Shown here piece after piece: positions 7,439 through 17,551 of a DNA stretch of 64,000 nt; within the stretch, counting starts at the first letter, position 1; each line of letters opens with the position of its first letter. This DNA comes from Anaerolineales bacterium (GTDB taxonomy: Bacteria > Chloroflexota > Anaerolineae > Anaerolineales > Villigracilaceae). Under the pieces are notes generated by a model. It searched no databases and was not told where the DNA came from. It saw only the letters and a list, made by a program, of their open reading frames with translations. The stretch lies in the NCBI GenBank assembly GCA_016789305.1, contig JAEURJ010000023.1:372001-436000 (forward strand), written 5' to 3'. The translations under genes were made by a program, and so were the position numbers.

Positions 7439-8599
7439 TTATCCATCCACTACAGCCGCTTCCACCGAGTGGATCGGCGGCAGAAAATCCGCAAGCAATT
7501 CCCAACTGTCTCCGGAATCGCGTGAATAAAACAGCTGACCGGTATTCGTGCCAAAATAGATCCCGGCATCCTCAAATGTGTCCGTTGACATCGCCTCGCG
7601 CAGCACATCCACATGTGCTTGTTGGGGTAAACCCTTTGTCAGCGGCTGCCAGGACTCACCCGCATCACGGCTGCGCCAGACGACCAGTTTCCCATCCACA
7701 CTCATGTGATATTCATCGCTTTCCTCCGGTACGATGTAGATCGTTTTGGGATCCGTCGGATGAACGGAGATCGGGAAACCAAAACGCGAAGGCAATTTGC
7801 CCTCCCCAATATCGATCCAATCTTCACCTGCATTATCGCTGCGATAAATGCCGCAATGGTTTTGTTGATAAAGGACATTTGGGTTGGACGGATGCATTGC
7901 CATCTTATGTACGCATTGTCCGTATTCGGGGAATTTTTCAGGATGAAAATCCGCACGCACATTTTTGTTGAACGGTTTCCACGTCTGCCCGCCGTCATCG
8001 GTGCGATAGCATCCGCCAGTTGAAATGGCAATGTACATTCGATTTGAATTCACCGGGTCCAGCAGGATCGTGTGCAAACAAAGCCCGCCATTGCCGGGGA
8101 ACAAAGTGCCGCGATGAGGGTGATCGAAGAATCCCTCGTTGATATCCCACGTCTCGCCGCGATCTTTGGAAACGAACAAGCAGGCCGGTTCCCCGCCCGC
8201 ATACAGAACGTCCGCTTCATTTTCGCGCCCGGGCTTGATGTTCCAGATCTTGATCAGTTTCTCAGGCTGAGACTCAGGCGCTCCGCCCTCAGCGGAGCGT
8301 TCTGCTTCTTGCACAGTACCCAGCGGACGTCCAGATTTTGAAGCGCGCCCAATTGCAGGGACCTGTTTCGCCTGAGTCCACGTCACACCGAAATCATCTG
8401 AATAATGTGTGGTCGGTCCGTAAACGATATGATTGACCGCCGCATGCAAACGATGATCACGCGGATCAAGCTGCATGTGCATCACATTCCAGCTTTTAAA
8501 TTGAATATCACCTTGCTGCCATTTTTTACGTTTTGCATCGCTGCTAAAAACAAATCCACCCTTGCTTGTGCCGACGAATACCAGGACCTTTTTGCTCAT
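7439..8599 (-). CDS. BNR/Asp-box beta-propeller protein (sialidase/sortilin-like fold)
   Basis: The 386-residue product carries at least six Asp-boxes, each of the S-x-D-x-G-x-x-W form: SDDFGVTW, SKDRGETW, TDDGGQTW, SDNAGEDW, SRDAGESW and SRDSGDSW. These mark blades of a six- to eight-bladed propeller of the VPS10/sialidase type. There is no signal peptide and no lipobox, so the protein is probably cytoplasmic. Homologous glycosyl-hydrolase-like BNR proteins are widespread in bacteria and are often misnamed exo-alpha-sialidase; the catalytic Arg triad of true sialidases is not evident here. GAGAGGAG precedes the ATG. Function is unknown, perhaps polysaccharide or protein binding. Confidence 0.75.
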   Translation of the reverse strand: MSKKVLVFVGTSKGGFVFSSDAKRKKWQQGDIQFKSWNVMHMQLDPRDHRLHAAVNHIVYGPTTHYSDDFGVTWTQAKQVPAIGRASKSGRPLGTVQEAERSAEGGAPESQPEKLIKIWNIKPGRENEADVLYAGGEPACLFVSKDRGETWDINEGFFDHPHRGTLFPGNGGLCLHTILLDPVNSNRMYIAISTGGCYRTDDGGQTWKPFNKNVRADFHPEKFPEYGQCVHKMAMHPSNPNVLYQQNHCGIYRSDNAGEDWIDIGEGKLPSRFGFPISVHPTDPKTIYIVPEESDEYHMSVDGKLVVWRSRDAGESWQPLTKGLPQQAHVDVLREAMSTDTFEDAGIYFGTNTGQLFYSRDSGDSWELLADFLPPIHSVEAAVVDG

Positions 8600-8626
8600 G
8601 GAAACTCCTCTCGACCAATAAACAGA

Positions 8627-8648
8627 ATAAATGTTCTAAACATTTTAT
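8627..8648 (-). promoter_or_regulatory. Possible operator upstream of the BNR gene
   Basis: ATAAATGTT and AACATTTTAT form an imperfect palindrome with a 3-base centre, placed about 30 bases before the start of the BNR gene. On the minus strand it includes a TAAAAT box. A regulator site is possible but not shown by any other evidence. Confidence 0.3.
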
Positions 8649-8690
8649 CACACGCCACGGACCGATGCAATCCCAAACAAACCCCTCTGG

Positions 8691-8696
8691 TAAAAT
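8691..8696 (+). promoter_or_regulatory. -10 box of the methyltransferase-glycosyltransferase operon
   Basis: TGGTAAAATACGG contains a TAAAAT -10 box. Transcription would begin near 8703, giving a leader of about 40 bases before the TTG at 8745. No clear -35 box is visible 17 bp upstream. Confidence 0.4.
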
Positions 8697-8744
8697 ACGG
8701 TTCATTAACCTTCCGGATTTCTGACGGAAAAAATTTCATCTACA

Positions 8745-9395
8745 TTGGATCATTCATTGTCAACAACCAACGGACTATGGGATTCCTTTTGGGCAATCCA
8801 CGCAACAAAAGATGATTTGTTCCATATTCTGTTATGGCGAATCCGCTTCCTATTCACCCAAAAATATGCACATCACTTATCCAGATATACGGCACGGCTG
8901 GTCTCTGCCAAACTGCTTGAGGTGGGATGCGGGTCGGCGCGCACCCTTCATTATCTGGAAAAGGAATATGAAACCTGCCAATGTTATGCCTTGGATTTAT
9001 CCCCGGAAGCAATCAAAGTGGCACATCAACTCAGCCCGCACTTTCTTGCTGGAGTGGCAAGCGCCCTTGATCTTCCAATAAAGGAAAGTGAATTTGACGT
9101 GAGCTTCAGCATTGGGTTGATCGAGCACTTTACCCGTGAACAGGCCGCTCAAATGGTTCGGGAAAAAATCCGTATCACCCATCCAGGCGGCACGGTCGGA
9201 ATCGTCGTTCCCTGGCAAAGTTCGATTTACAATTTGATCATCCGCAAGGCTTTTGGAAAGCACTGGCCGTTCGGCAACGAATTCCCATTTCATCGCCGCG
9301 AATTATCCGAATTCATGGAAGGCCTGGGCCTTGAAGAAGTGAAAATCCATGTTGTGTATGGCAGTGCGCTTTTGGGAATTGGCCGCAAAAAATAA
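8745..9395 (+). CDS. Class I SAM-dependent methyltransferase
   Basis: The product has 216 residues, with TTG as the probable start; the frame is open upstream to a TAA at 8706, so the exact start is uncertain and no good ribosome site is seen. SAM-binding motif I is LLEVGCGSARTL (about residues 56-67), motif II contains YALDLSPEAI, and the post-motif acidic segment is ALDLPIKESEFDVSFSIGLIEHF. This is the UbiE/COQ5-like (Methyltransf_11) layout of small-molecule or lipid-glycan methylases. Its stop codon directly abuts the start of the GT39-like gene, so it probably modifies a glycan or lipid made by the following transferases. Confidence 0.75.
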   Translation: MDHSLSTTNGLWDSFWAIHATKDDLFHILLWRIRFLFTQKYAHHLSRYTARLVSAKLLEVGCGSARTLHYLEKEYETCQCYALDLSPEAIKVAHQLSPHFLAGVASALDLPIKESEFDVSFSIGLIEHFTREQAAQMVREKIRITHPGGTVGIVVPWQSSIYNLIIRKAFGKHWPFGNEFPFHRRELSEFMEGLGLEEVKIHVVYGSALLGIGRKK

Positions 9396-11450
9396 ATGAT
9401 CAAACGGCTCTTTCAATTTTATCCCACGCAAAAACAATCACTCCACGGGCCTGCGTTGCTGGCAGCATCGCTTGCAACCGCAGGAATCGCGCAAACATTA
9501 CTGGTTCTGGCAATCAAACAACCCGGGTTCTGGGAAATCGGTAAATGGTTATCCGGCCTCGAACAACCCTCCCCGTTGCCGGGCCTGCTGTTATATGCAG
9601 TCAGTTCTTTGGGGTTTATTCAAGGGCTGATTATGTGCGGCAATGCTTCTTCAACCCCACTCCCAATTTCACCATCCACTTTACAACCCACCGCCCCGCG
9701 CTTCGGATTTTGGTTTACATGTCTTGGTATGGCAGCCTTTCTTGCCTATTCGGTCGCAACCCCATTTATCAATATTCCCCTACCCGTGTTGACATTCACC
9801 TGGCTGGCAAACATTGGTTTACTGATCGCAAGTGTCGTTTACGAAGCCAACTTCAGGCTTCCGTCCTTTAGCAAAGTCCGCGAATGGCTTCATACCCACA
9901 GAACGGAATTGGCCGGCGTCGGGATCATCACGCTTGCGGCCTTCGTGATCCGTTTTTGGAATCTGGAGTTCCATCCATATGCCTTTATGAATGATGAGGC
10001 GGAAATGGCAGGCGGCGGAACATGTATTCTATTGGGGATATGCACCGACCCTTTTTCCATTCTTTGGGCTGGACAACCCGCACTCGCCTTCCTGCCCACC
10101 AGTATCAGCATTGCTTTGTTTGGCCGTACTGTATTGGCAGCCCGTCTGGTAAGTGCGCTCACTGGAACCCTGGCAGTAGCCGCGGTTTATTTGGTTGCCA
10201 GAGAGGCATTTGGCCGAAAAGAAGCGTGGCTGGCGATGGTCCTTCTCGCAACCCTGCCGGTCCATGTCCATTTCAGCCGGTTGGGAGTTGATAACATCAT
10301 TGACTCCCTTTCAACCACGGCCATTCTGGGACTCCTGTTCTTTGGAATAAAGCGCAACTCGACCATCAGTTTTCTACTGGCCGGCATTGTAGGCGGCCTG
10401 TGCATATATACATATCCAGGCTCGCGACTCGCTCCACTTTTGGGCATGCTGCTTTTGGGGTACGCAGCTTTTACCAGGCCTGGCTTTTTCCAAACACATG
10501 CAAAAAACATGCTGACCCTGATCACGGCACTTCTCGTCACAGCCGCACCCATGGCCGGTTATTTTTTAACAAACCGCGATATATTTTTTGCCCGCATGCA
10601 AGGCGAGGGGATTTTTCAAAATCAAGTGATCACTTCAGGAAATGTTGCGAGCATCCTGATCGATCAGTTCATGAAATCGAGCTTGGTATATATCCTCTCC
10701 CCGGCGCCGATCAACTTCTTCAACTCCCCAAAGCCATACCTATCCTCATTTGCTTCCATTTTTTTCATACTGGGCCTTGCCTATATACTTTGGCGCATTA
10801 AAGAAGAAAGATATTTAATCCTGTTTATCTGGTTTTGGGCGGAGATTCTACTGGGCAGCACATTGACCGGCGGGCCGCCGACCAGTCAGCGCATGTTGAT
10901 GAGCATGCCCGCTCTTGCGGTCATAACATCCATTGGATTGTGTAAAACAATAGAAAGTATCCCTCCCCTGAATCCAAAATTTATAGAGTGGCAACCAGTA
11001 TTTCTGCTGGTCATAATTTCCGGTTTGGCCGGGTATGCAAACATTCATTTTTATCATTACGAGTACCGCATCGGGCATTATTTCGAAGACCCGTCCAATG
11101 AGTTTTCCCTTGAAGCCGGCATAGCCATTTCAAGAATGCAGGATGTTGACCGCGTGTATCTGATTGTGGACCCGTCCATCAATTATCTTCAATTTGCCAG
11201 TTTTATCTATTTCGCGCCAAATATAGAAAAGGCCTATTTCGATGTTTCGCTGCAATCGCTGCTTGATCTGCCAAGAAATGAGAACATCCTGTTCATGGCA
11301 ACGCCTGATCGACTGGATGAACTGAAAAAAATCACCTTCTGGATTCCGGTTGGGGAATGGACGCGAATCGAACGCCGCTATCAGCCGGGTTCCATACTAT
11401 ATTATAGTTACTACATACGTCAACGAAATTTGCAGGGATCCAAACCATAA
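9396..11450 (+). CDS. GT39-family membrane glycosyltransferase (ArnT/PMT-like)
   Basis: The 684-residue product is mostly membrane: about twelve hydrophobic segments between residues 20 and 545. The first extracytoplasmic loop after the helix ending near residue 190 holds FMNDEAEMA, with the acidic Asp-Glu pair that is catalytic in dolichyl-phosphate-mannose mannosyltransferases and ArnT. The C-terminal ~130 residues form a soluble domain outside the membrane. Such enzymes transfer a sugar from a polyprenyl-phosphate donor to lipid, protein or glycan. Its ATG follows the methyltransferase stop without a gap and its own stop is 2 bases before the next gene, giving a three-gene operon. Donor and acceptor are unknown. 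Confidence 0.8.
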   Translation: MIKRLFQFYPTQKQSLHGPALLAASLATAGIAQTLLVLAIKQPGFWEIGKWLSGLEQPSPLPGLLLYAVSSLGFIQGLIMCGNASSTPLPISPSTLQPTAPRFGFWFTCLGMAAFLAYSVATPFINIPLPVLTFTWLANIGLLIASVVYEANFRLPSFSKVREWLHTHRTELAGVGIITLAAFVIRFWNLEFHPYAFMNDEAEMAGGGTCILLGICTDPFSILWAGQPALAFLPTSISIALFGRTVLAARLVSALTGTLAVAAVYLVAREAFGRKEAWLAMVLLATLPVHVHFSRLGVDNIIDSLSTTAILGLLFFGIKRNSTISFLLAGIVGGLCIYTYPGSRLAPLLGMLLLGYAAFTRPGFFQTHAKNMLTLITALLVTAAPMAGYFLTNRDIFFARMQGEGIFQNQVITSGNVASILIDQFMKSSLVYILSPAPINFFNSPKPYLSSFASIFFILGLAYILWRIKEERYLILFIWFWAEILLGSTLTGGPPTSQRMLMSMPALAVITSIGLCKTIESIPPLNPKFIEWQPVFLLVIISGLAGYANIHFYHYEYRIGHYFEDPSNEFSLEAGIAISRMQDVDRVYLIVDPSINYLQFASFIYFAPNIEKAYFDVSLQSLLDLPRNENILFMATPDRLDELKKITFWIPVGEWTRIERRYQPGSILYYSYYIRQRNLQGSKP

Positions 11451-11452
11451 TC

Positions 11453-14011
11453 ATGTCAAACAATTTTCTGTTTCCCATTCTATACATATGTATTCTGGGT
11501 ATTGGCATCGATCTGGCTCTTTATTTTTTCAGACGAAAAAAATACGAGAGCGGATCATCCCTGTTCTTTGGAATGCATTCGATCTTCAAGCGAATCGCAG
11601 CCTGGCTGGCAGCTTTGCCAGCAGAGGGTCGATCTAATGCAAAAAATGCAGCTGATGAGTCCACACCTGCAACTGTACAACTTTCAAAAGTAGTCTCCGC
11701 CGGCGGAAAAGGCAAGCCAATTCATGTTGAAATTTCGGCGGATATCCCTGAAGGAACTACTCTTCAATTTAACCTCAAGATTGTTGACGCAAAAGGAAAG
11801 ACAACCACCCGAAAAGGGAGTTTGGCGCATGAGGCTGAGCCAGCATCCAAGTCCGTAAAATCCCGTGTATTGAAAGGGAAAGCTCCATCGAAACCTTCAA
11901 ACAAAAAAAATGGACCCAGACAGGTTCTCATGCCGAGTCCGCAACGGAATGGAGTGCCTGCAATTCTTGGTCGGATCTTCCAATCTCAAAATGCAGGGTG
12001 GATCCTGCTTGCAGCAGGAATTGCTGTTTATGCAATTGTCATCAGCTTTGGTATTGACCGTTTTCCCATTTATTTCTTCACAGATGAAGCCATTCACATG
12101 AACATGGCCGCCGATTTTCTGCGTGATCATTTTCAAAATTACGATCATGAGTTTCTGCCCACATTTTTCATTGCAGAAGGCTGGGTCAATGGCACCAGTG
12201 TTTACGTACAAGTACTTCCTTATTTGCTGTTTGGAAAATCAATCATCGCCACGCGACTGGTATCGGCTTCAATCACGCTATTTGGAGCACTTGCTCTTGG
12301 ATTGCTCCTTAAACAGGTATACAAAATTAAATACCATTGGGCGGGTGTTTTCCTGCTCCTCACCACTCCCGCCTGGTTCGTGCATGCCAGAACGGCTTTC
12401 GAATATGCCGAAGTGGCATCCTTCTATGTGATTTTCCTTTACTTTTATGGCCGCTATCGTGACGGCAACTTAAAATCCCTTTATGCAGCCATTGTTTTCG
12501 GTGCACTTGCCTTTTACACGCATGGATTGGGCCAAATCCTGATGAGTGTCACAGGCATGGCCCTGTTCATTGTTGATTTTCGTTATCATATCCACCCGGA
12601 TCGGCGAAAAACGTTTCTATTGGGCCTCGGCTTGATCCTCATCCTATTGTTACCCTTCGTAAGATACTATCTGGCACATTCCAGTGAAAGTATTGAACAA
12701 GTAAAGCGCCGCGGTTCGTATTGGATGAACAATGGGTTAACCAGTGTGCAAAAGTTGGGGGAGTTCTTCAAGCAGTATCTATATGGCTTGAATCCCATGT
12801 ATTGGTATTTTCATAATCCGGTGGATATTGAACGCCATGTTATGAAGGGGTATGGAAACGGCCTGCTCATTACCCTGCCATTTGCCCTTGTCGGATTTAT
12901 CCAATCCGTAAAAAACATACGCCAATTTCCATATCGCATTGCCCTAATTGCTTTTCTTGCAGCGCCAGTGCCCGCCTCGGTCGTAGCGATCGGCATGCCC
13001 AGGATGCTATGGATGTCTATTCCAATGGCCCTGTTTGCCACTTTGGGACTCTCATTTTGTCTTGAATATGTGGAACTTCATTGGAAAAAAGTATCAGCAC
13101 GGCTTCCCCTGGCAACATTTATCCTATTAACTTCATTAAGCTCTTTCATGTTAAGAGATGCCCTGGTACATGGACCGATTTGGTTTGACGATTATGGTTT
13201 ATACGGAATGCAATATGGGGCAAAACAGATTTTTGCAGAAACCATCTTGCCTGAGTTGGAAAAGAACCCTAATTTAACGTTTATAGTTTCCCCCACTTGG
13301 GCAAACGGAACGGATAAATTCGCCGATTTCTTTATACCCATAAATCTCCTCTCACACGTTACCTTTGGCCAACCTGACAGTCTGGCCGCCAGCCCATTCA
13401 ATATCACAGCCAATACCCGCTTCATACTTCCCTTCAACGAATACAATGACCTGTTGAAGAATCCCAAGTTCAAGGATGTCACGGTTTACAAAACCATCCC
13501 GTACCCAAATAACACACCGGGATTCTATGTTGTCAGCATCCAGACAGTGGACAATATCGACGAAATTCTTGCCGCGGAAAAAATAAGGAACAGGACCCCG
13601 GTGGAAGATACTCTGGCGGTCAATGGTCAGGAAATTCGGGTTCTGCATTCACCTTTTGGCAGCGGAGAATTAGTTCATGTTTTCGACAACAACCCGGATA
13701 CGCTTGTAAGAGTCCTTGAAGCAAATCCGTTTGTTTTCGACATATATCCACCGACATTGATCAACACTCATAGTGTCTCCATACAAACCGGCAGCCTTCT
13801 CAACTTCACCGTCACGATTTCGCTTTACGCATCAGACACATCAACCCCGGAAATCTATTCACAAACCTTCAAAAACCTCCCTCCGGATCCAAAGGTGACT
13901 CTCACTTTCGACAAGGGCCCCACCAGGTCATCCAGAATTTATGTTGAAATAAAAGACAACCTGTCGGGCGAATCCTCACAAATCCATGTTCGTGAAATCG
14001 AGTTTAAATAA
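11453..14011 (+). CDS. GT39-family membrane glycosyltransferase with N-terminal cytoplasmic insert
   Basis: This 852-residue protein starts with one membrane helix (residues 5-25). It then has about 150 hydrophilic, Lys/Ser/Thr-rich residues (35-165) before the polytopic glycosyltransferase core begins near residue 180. FFTDEAIHMN supplies the conserved acidic pair in the first outer loop. About ten more helices follow to near residue 570, and a soluble C-terminal domain of some 280 residues ends in what looks like a beta-sandwich. Overall it parallels the upstream enzyme but with longer extra domains. The operon suggests sequential addition of sugars to one product, e.g. a surface glycan or glycoprotein. 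Confidence 0.75.
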   Translation: MSNNFLFPILYICILGIGIDLALYFFRRKKYESGSSLFFGMHSIFKRIAAWLAALPAEGRSNAKNAADESTPATVQLSKVVSAGGKGKPIHVEISADIPEGTTLQFNLKIVDAKGKTTTRKGSLAHEAEPASKSVKSRVLKGKAPSKPSNKKNGPRQVLMPSPQRNGVPAILGRIFQSQNAGWILLAAGIAVYAIVISFGIDRFPIYFFTDEAIHMNMAADFLRDHFQNYDHEFLPTFFIAEGWVNGTSVYVQVLPYLLFGKSIIATRLVSASITLFGALALGLLLKQVYKIKYHWAGVFLLLTTPAWFVHARTAFEYAEVASFYVIFLYFYGRYRDGNLKSLYAAIVFGALAFYTHGLGQILMSVTGMALFIVDFRYHIHPDRRKTFLLGLGLILILLLPFVRYYLAHSSESIEQVKRRGSYWMNNGLTSVQKLGEFFKQYLYGLNPMYWYFHNPVDIERHVMKGYGNGLLITLPFALVGFIQSVKNIRQFPYRIALIAFLAAPVPASVVAIGMPRMLWMSIPMALFATLGLSFCLEYVELHWKKVSARLPLATFILLTSLSSFMLRDALVHGPIWFDDYGLYGMQYGAKQIFAETILPELEKNPNLTFIVSPTWANGTDKFADFFIPINLLSHVTFGQPDSLAASPFNITANTRFILPFNEYNDLLKNPKFKDVTVYKTIPYPNNTPGFYVVSIQTVDNIDEILAAEKIRNRTPVEDTLAVNGQEIRVLHSPFGSGELVHVFDNNPDTLVRVLEANPFVFDIYPPTLINTHSVSIQTGSLLNFTVTISLYASDTSTPEIYSQTFKNLPPDPKVTLTFDKGPTRSSRIYVEIKDNLSGESSQIHVREIEFK

Positions 14012-14086
14012 AACGGGACAATCCGAGAAATCAAGAATCCTACACAGATAACCGATGCGCATTAACGTGCCTGTAACAATACGCGG

Positions 14087-14092
14087 TAAAAT
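14087..14092 (+). promoter_or_regulatory. -10 box of the hybrid sensor kinase gene
   Basis: GCGGTAAAATG resembles the other -10 boxes of this window. It would give a leader of about 45 bases carrying the AAAGGA ribosome site at 14126-14131 for the ATG at 14141. Confidence 0.35.
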
Positions 14093-14140
14093 GATTTGCA
14101 GAACGTCATTTATCAGGTAGATTTCAAAGGAAAACAAAAA

Positions 14141-17100
14141 ATGGTCCCCGATTCCAGTGGACAAAAAGCCGCTTCATCTGCAATAGGGTATATCCATGGT
14201 GACATGCAGTTGATCACCAGAATGTTCAACTGGATCATTGTTCTTATCGCGACAGCGGTTCTACTCGCAATTATCAATACAAAAAGCCATCCACAACCTA
14301 TCAACACTCTCTGGTTGTGCCTTCCCTTCCTGCTGATTCCATATTATTGGGTTCGAAAACAGGCCTTTGAAACAGCGGCCATTTTTATTGCAGTCTTTTT
14401 CATGACTGTAACTACCATGTTTTCAACCTACGGCCTTGGAATTCACGACATCGCAACACTGGCATATCCCGCCATCATCATTGTAGCCAGCCTTGTTACT
14501 CAAAAAAGAACCATGGTCTTCATCGTGTTGTATAACATCGCATGCATTGCCTGGCTTGTATTTGGAGATATGTCTGGAGCTTACACCCCGGAAGTGCTTG
14601 AAAAAAGCACCTCCGGGGATTTTTTCTCGGTCAGTTTGGTTGTGATTCTGACAGCATCCATCGTTCGACTTGTCACTGAATCCCTCTTTCAAAGCCATCA
14701 ACAACTACAAAGGGAATTAAGGGAACGGAAACTAGCAGAGGAAAAGTATCGAAATATTTTTGAGAACTCCATCGATGGCATTTTTCAAAGCACTCCGCAG
14801 GGACGTCTTATCAGCGTAAACCCGTCCATGGCAGCCATGTATGGATATGCTTCGCCGGAAGACATGGTCAACAACATCACAGATATTGCATCCCAAATTT
14901 ACATCAACCCGGAAAGCAGGGATGTTGTCCGCAAACGCCTTGAAGACGGGGAGCAAATAAAGGGATACGAATCGCTGGAGTATCGTAAAGACGGTTCCAC
15001 CTTATGGGTTTCCATGAACGCACAAGCGATTCGCGACCATCATGGAAGGATTTTATTTTACGAAGGAACCGTCGAGGATATAACGCTTCGCAAGGAGATG
15101 GAAATAAAACGAAATGAGGCGGAAGTGCTTTATCGCTCTTTGGTAGAGCAAACTTCGATTGTAGTCTATCGACTTTCGCCAGATACTTCAGCCTCCTGCC
15201 TGTATATCAGCCCCCAGATCGAGGTTATGCTTGGTTATTCCCCGGAAGAATGGCTTCAAGAGCCGGCTTTTTGGAAAAAAATAGTTCACCCGCACGACCT
15301 GCCAGGTGTGCTTGCAGATGTGGAGCACTACATGGAAAAAAAGGGAAAATCGGCGATCGAATATAGAATCCAGGACAAGAGTGGCAACTGGCATTGGGTG
15401 CTTGATGAAACAGTCGTTGTAAAGGGTGAAACTGGAAACGTTCAATTCGTCCAAGGCGTATTTTTGGATATCACAGAACGCAAGCAGGCTGAAAATTCCC
15501 TGATCCAATTCAAGGAATTGATGAATGAATCCAACGATTCCATCTTCATAATCGATCAGAAAACCGGTCAATATATTGATTTCAACAGGCAGGCCTGTGA
15601 AAAACTCGGATATGGCAGGGAGGAACTGCTGGAATTTTTTGTTTTTGACATCGCACAACATATTCACAATATAGAAGAATGGCACGACCGTGTTAACCTT
15701 GTTCGCGAAAAAGGCGGATCGATCTTTGAAACCAACCACAAACGCAAAGATGGGTCGATTTTCCCGGTAGAAGTGAGCGCCCGCCTGCTGGAATCAACGG
15801 ATCAGCCTGTCGTACTGGCGTTCGTCCGTGACATTAGCGACCGCAAAAATACGGAAAAGATCGTCCAGGAAAATCAAAATCGCCTGCAGGCATTCTTCAA
15901 TCAATCACTGGATGGTTTTTTCTTTACGATCTTTGACACCCCCAGAGCCTGGAACGATAGGGTCAACAAAGAGGAAGTGCTGCATCAAATCTTTACAACA
16001 GAGCGTTACACAGAAGTAAATGACGCCATGCTCGAACAATATGGCATGACGCGCGAAAAGTTCCTTTCACTCACATCCAGTGATGTGTTTGCACATGACC
16101 CACAACAAGGCCTTAAGCTGCGCAGACAACTTTTCGATAACGGCCATTTACATATTGAAACATTCGAAAAGACAAAAAATGGTTCCCCCGTCTGGTTCGA
16201 AGGGGATTACGTTTGTTTATACGATGAACAAAAGCGAATTAGCGGATTCTTTGGCATCCAGCGCGACATCACAAAACGAAAACAAAGTGAACTTGAAATG
16301 GCGGAGATCCTCAGTGAGCTTGCCAATAAAAATGAAGAATCAGAAACACTACGAGAGAGTCTTGCAAGTGTCATTGATACAGTTGAGTTCACTGAAATTG
16401 TTCAAAGAATCCTTGATCAAATCAAACGTGTCATTCCATATGATAGTGCCTCCGTCTGGAAGGTCGAAGACAATCTTCAGAAGTTCGTTGCCGGGCGCGG
16501 CCTGCCGGAAGGGGTTCGACTCATACATCCAATCGACGGCACAAATTCAGCAACACCGCTTTTACAGGGAGATGTCGCTTACGTAATAAGCAACAACGTG
16601 CAGGATGAATTACCGGATTTCAAAGAGCATCCGGATGATCTGATCAACTCATGGCTCGCGATTCCTCTTAAAACGCGCGGAAACATCATTGGCTTCATTG
16701 CCCTGGATGGCTATCAACAGGAACAATTCAACGATAGACATGTGAGCCTGGCATTGAGCTTTGCAAATCAGGTTGCCATTGCGCTTGAAAATTCGCGCCT
16801 CTTTTCCGACCTTCAGTCTGAACTTGCGCTTCGCAAAAACCTGATCTCCGAACTCGAAACAAAGAACACCGAGCTTGAACGTTTTACTTATACGGTCTCT
16901 CATGATCTGAAATCACCGCTGGTCACTATCAATGGATTCCTCGGTTATCTTGAAGCCGATATTAATGCGGGCAATCTTGAGCGTGTCAAACAGGATCGCG
17001 AACGCATTCAGGGAGCCGTCAATAAAATGCATCTCCTCTTAAACGATCTGCTTGAACTTTCCCGCATTGGAAGATTGATGAATAAGCCTGAAGTGGTACG

Positions 17101-17551
17101 TTTTGAAGATCTCGTTACTGAGGCACTTCAAATCGTACATGGGCGTCTCGAAGAATATGGAGTTACGGTTCATACTCAGCCGGGCTTGCCGGCCATCTAT
17201 GGAGATCGTCAGCGCCTCGTGGAAGTGCTCCAAAACCTGCTCGATAATGCTGCAAAATTCATGGGAAAACAAAAAGACCCCCATATTGAAATCGGCCAGT
17301 GTGGCGAAGAAAACGGAAAACCGATTTTCTATGTCAGGGATAATGGGATCGGGATCGCACCGGAATATCATGAACAGGTTTTTGGCCTGTTCAACAAACT
17401 GGATGCCACTCGTAGTGATGGAACGGGAATTGGTCTCGCCATCGTCAAGCGAATCATCGAAGTGCACGACGGCAGGATCTGGGTCGAAAGCGAAGCGGGG
17501 AAGGGTGCCACTTTTTGTTTTACGCTGCAAACCTCTGTTGAGACCAAATAA
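14141..17551 (+). CDS. Membrane PAS/GAF sensor histidine kinase
   Basis: The ATG at 14141 is chosen because AAAGGA lies 9 bases upstream; the longer frame uses a TTG without a site. The 1136-residue protein has five or six N-terminal helices (about 20-190), then four PAS domains at roughly 200-320, 327-450, 453-575 and 580-720, a GAF domain at 737-890, and a kinase core. The phosphorylated His is His921 in YTVSHDLKSPL; the ATPase has the N box (LLDNAAKF), G1 (DNGIGIAPE) and G2 (GTGIGLAIVKR). No receiver domain is attached and no response regulator is adjacent. It would sense several signals, possibly redox or aromatic ligands, and phosphorylate an unlinked partner. A damaged copy of its tail lies at 3447-3671. 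Confidence 0.9.
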   Translation: MVPDSSGQKAASSAIGYIHGDMQLITRMFNWIIVLIATAVLLAIINTKSHPQPINTLWLCLPFLLIPYYWVRKQAFETAAIFIAVFFMTVTTMFSTYGLGIHDIATLAYPAIIIVASLVTQKRTMVFIVLYNIACIAWLVFGDMSGAYTPEVLEKSTSGDFFSVSLVVILTASIVRLVTESLFQSHQQLQRELRERKLAEEKYRNIFENSIDGIFQSTPQGRLISVNPSMAAMYGYASPEDMVNNITDIASQIYINPESRDVVRKRLEDGEQIKGYESLEYRKDGSTLWVSMNAQAIRDHHGRILFYEGTVEDITLRKEMEIKRNEAEVLYRSLVEQTSIVVYRLSPDTSASCLYISPQIEVMLGYSPEEWLQEPAFWKKIVHPHDLPGVLADVEHYMEKKGKSAIEYRIQDKSGNWHWVLDETVVVKGETGNVQFVQGVFLDITERKQAENSLIQFKELMNESNDSIFIIDQKTGQYIDFNRQACEKLGYGREELLEFFVFDIAQHIHNIEEWHDRVNLVREKGGSIFETNHKRKDGSIFPVEVSARLLESTDQPVVLAFVRDISDRKNTEKIVQENQNRLQAFFNQSLDGFFFTIFDTPRAWNDRVNKEEVLHQIFTTERYTEVNDAMLEQYGMTREKFLSLTSSDVFAHDPQQGLKLRRQLFDNGHLHIETFEKTKNGSPVWFEGDYVCLYDEQKRISGFFGIQRDITKRKQSELEMAEILSELANKNEESETLRESLASVIDTVEFTEIVQRILDQIKRVIPYDSASVWKVEDNLQKFVAGRGLPEGVRLIHPIDGTNSATPLLQGDVAYVISNNVQDELPDFKEHPDDLINSWLAIPLKTRGNIIGFIALDGYQQEQFNDRHVSLALSFANQVAIALENSRLFSDLQSELALRKNLISELETKNTELERFTYTVSHDLKSPLVTINGFLGYLEADINAGNLERVKQDRERIQGAVNKMHLLLNDLLELSRIGRLMNKPEVVRFEDLVTEALQIVHGRLEEYGVTVHTQPGLPAIYGDRQRLVEVLQNLLDNAAKFMGKQKDPHIEIGQCGEENGKPIFYVRDNGIGIAPEYHEQVFGLFNKLDATRSDGTGIGLAIVKRIIEVHDGRIWVESEAGKGATFCFTLQTSVETK

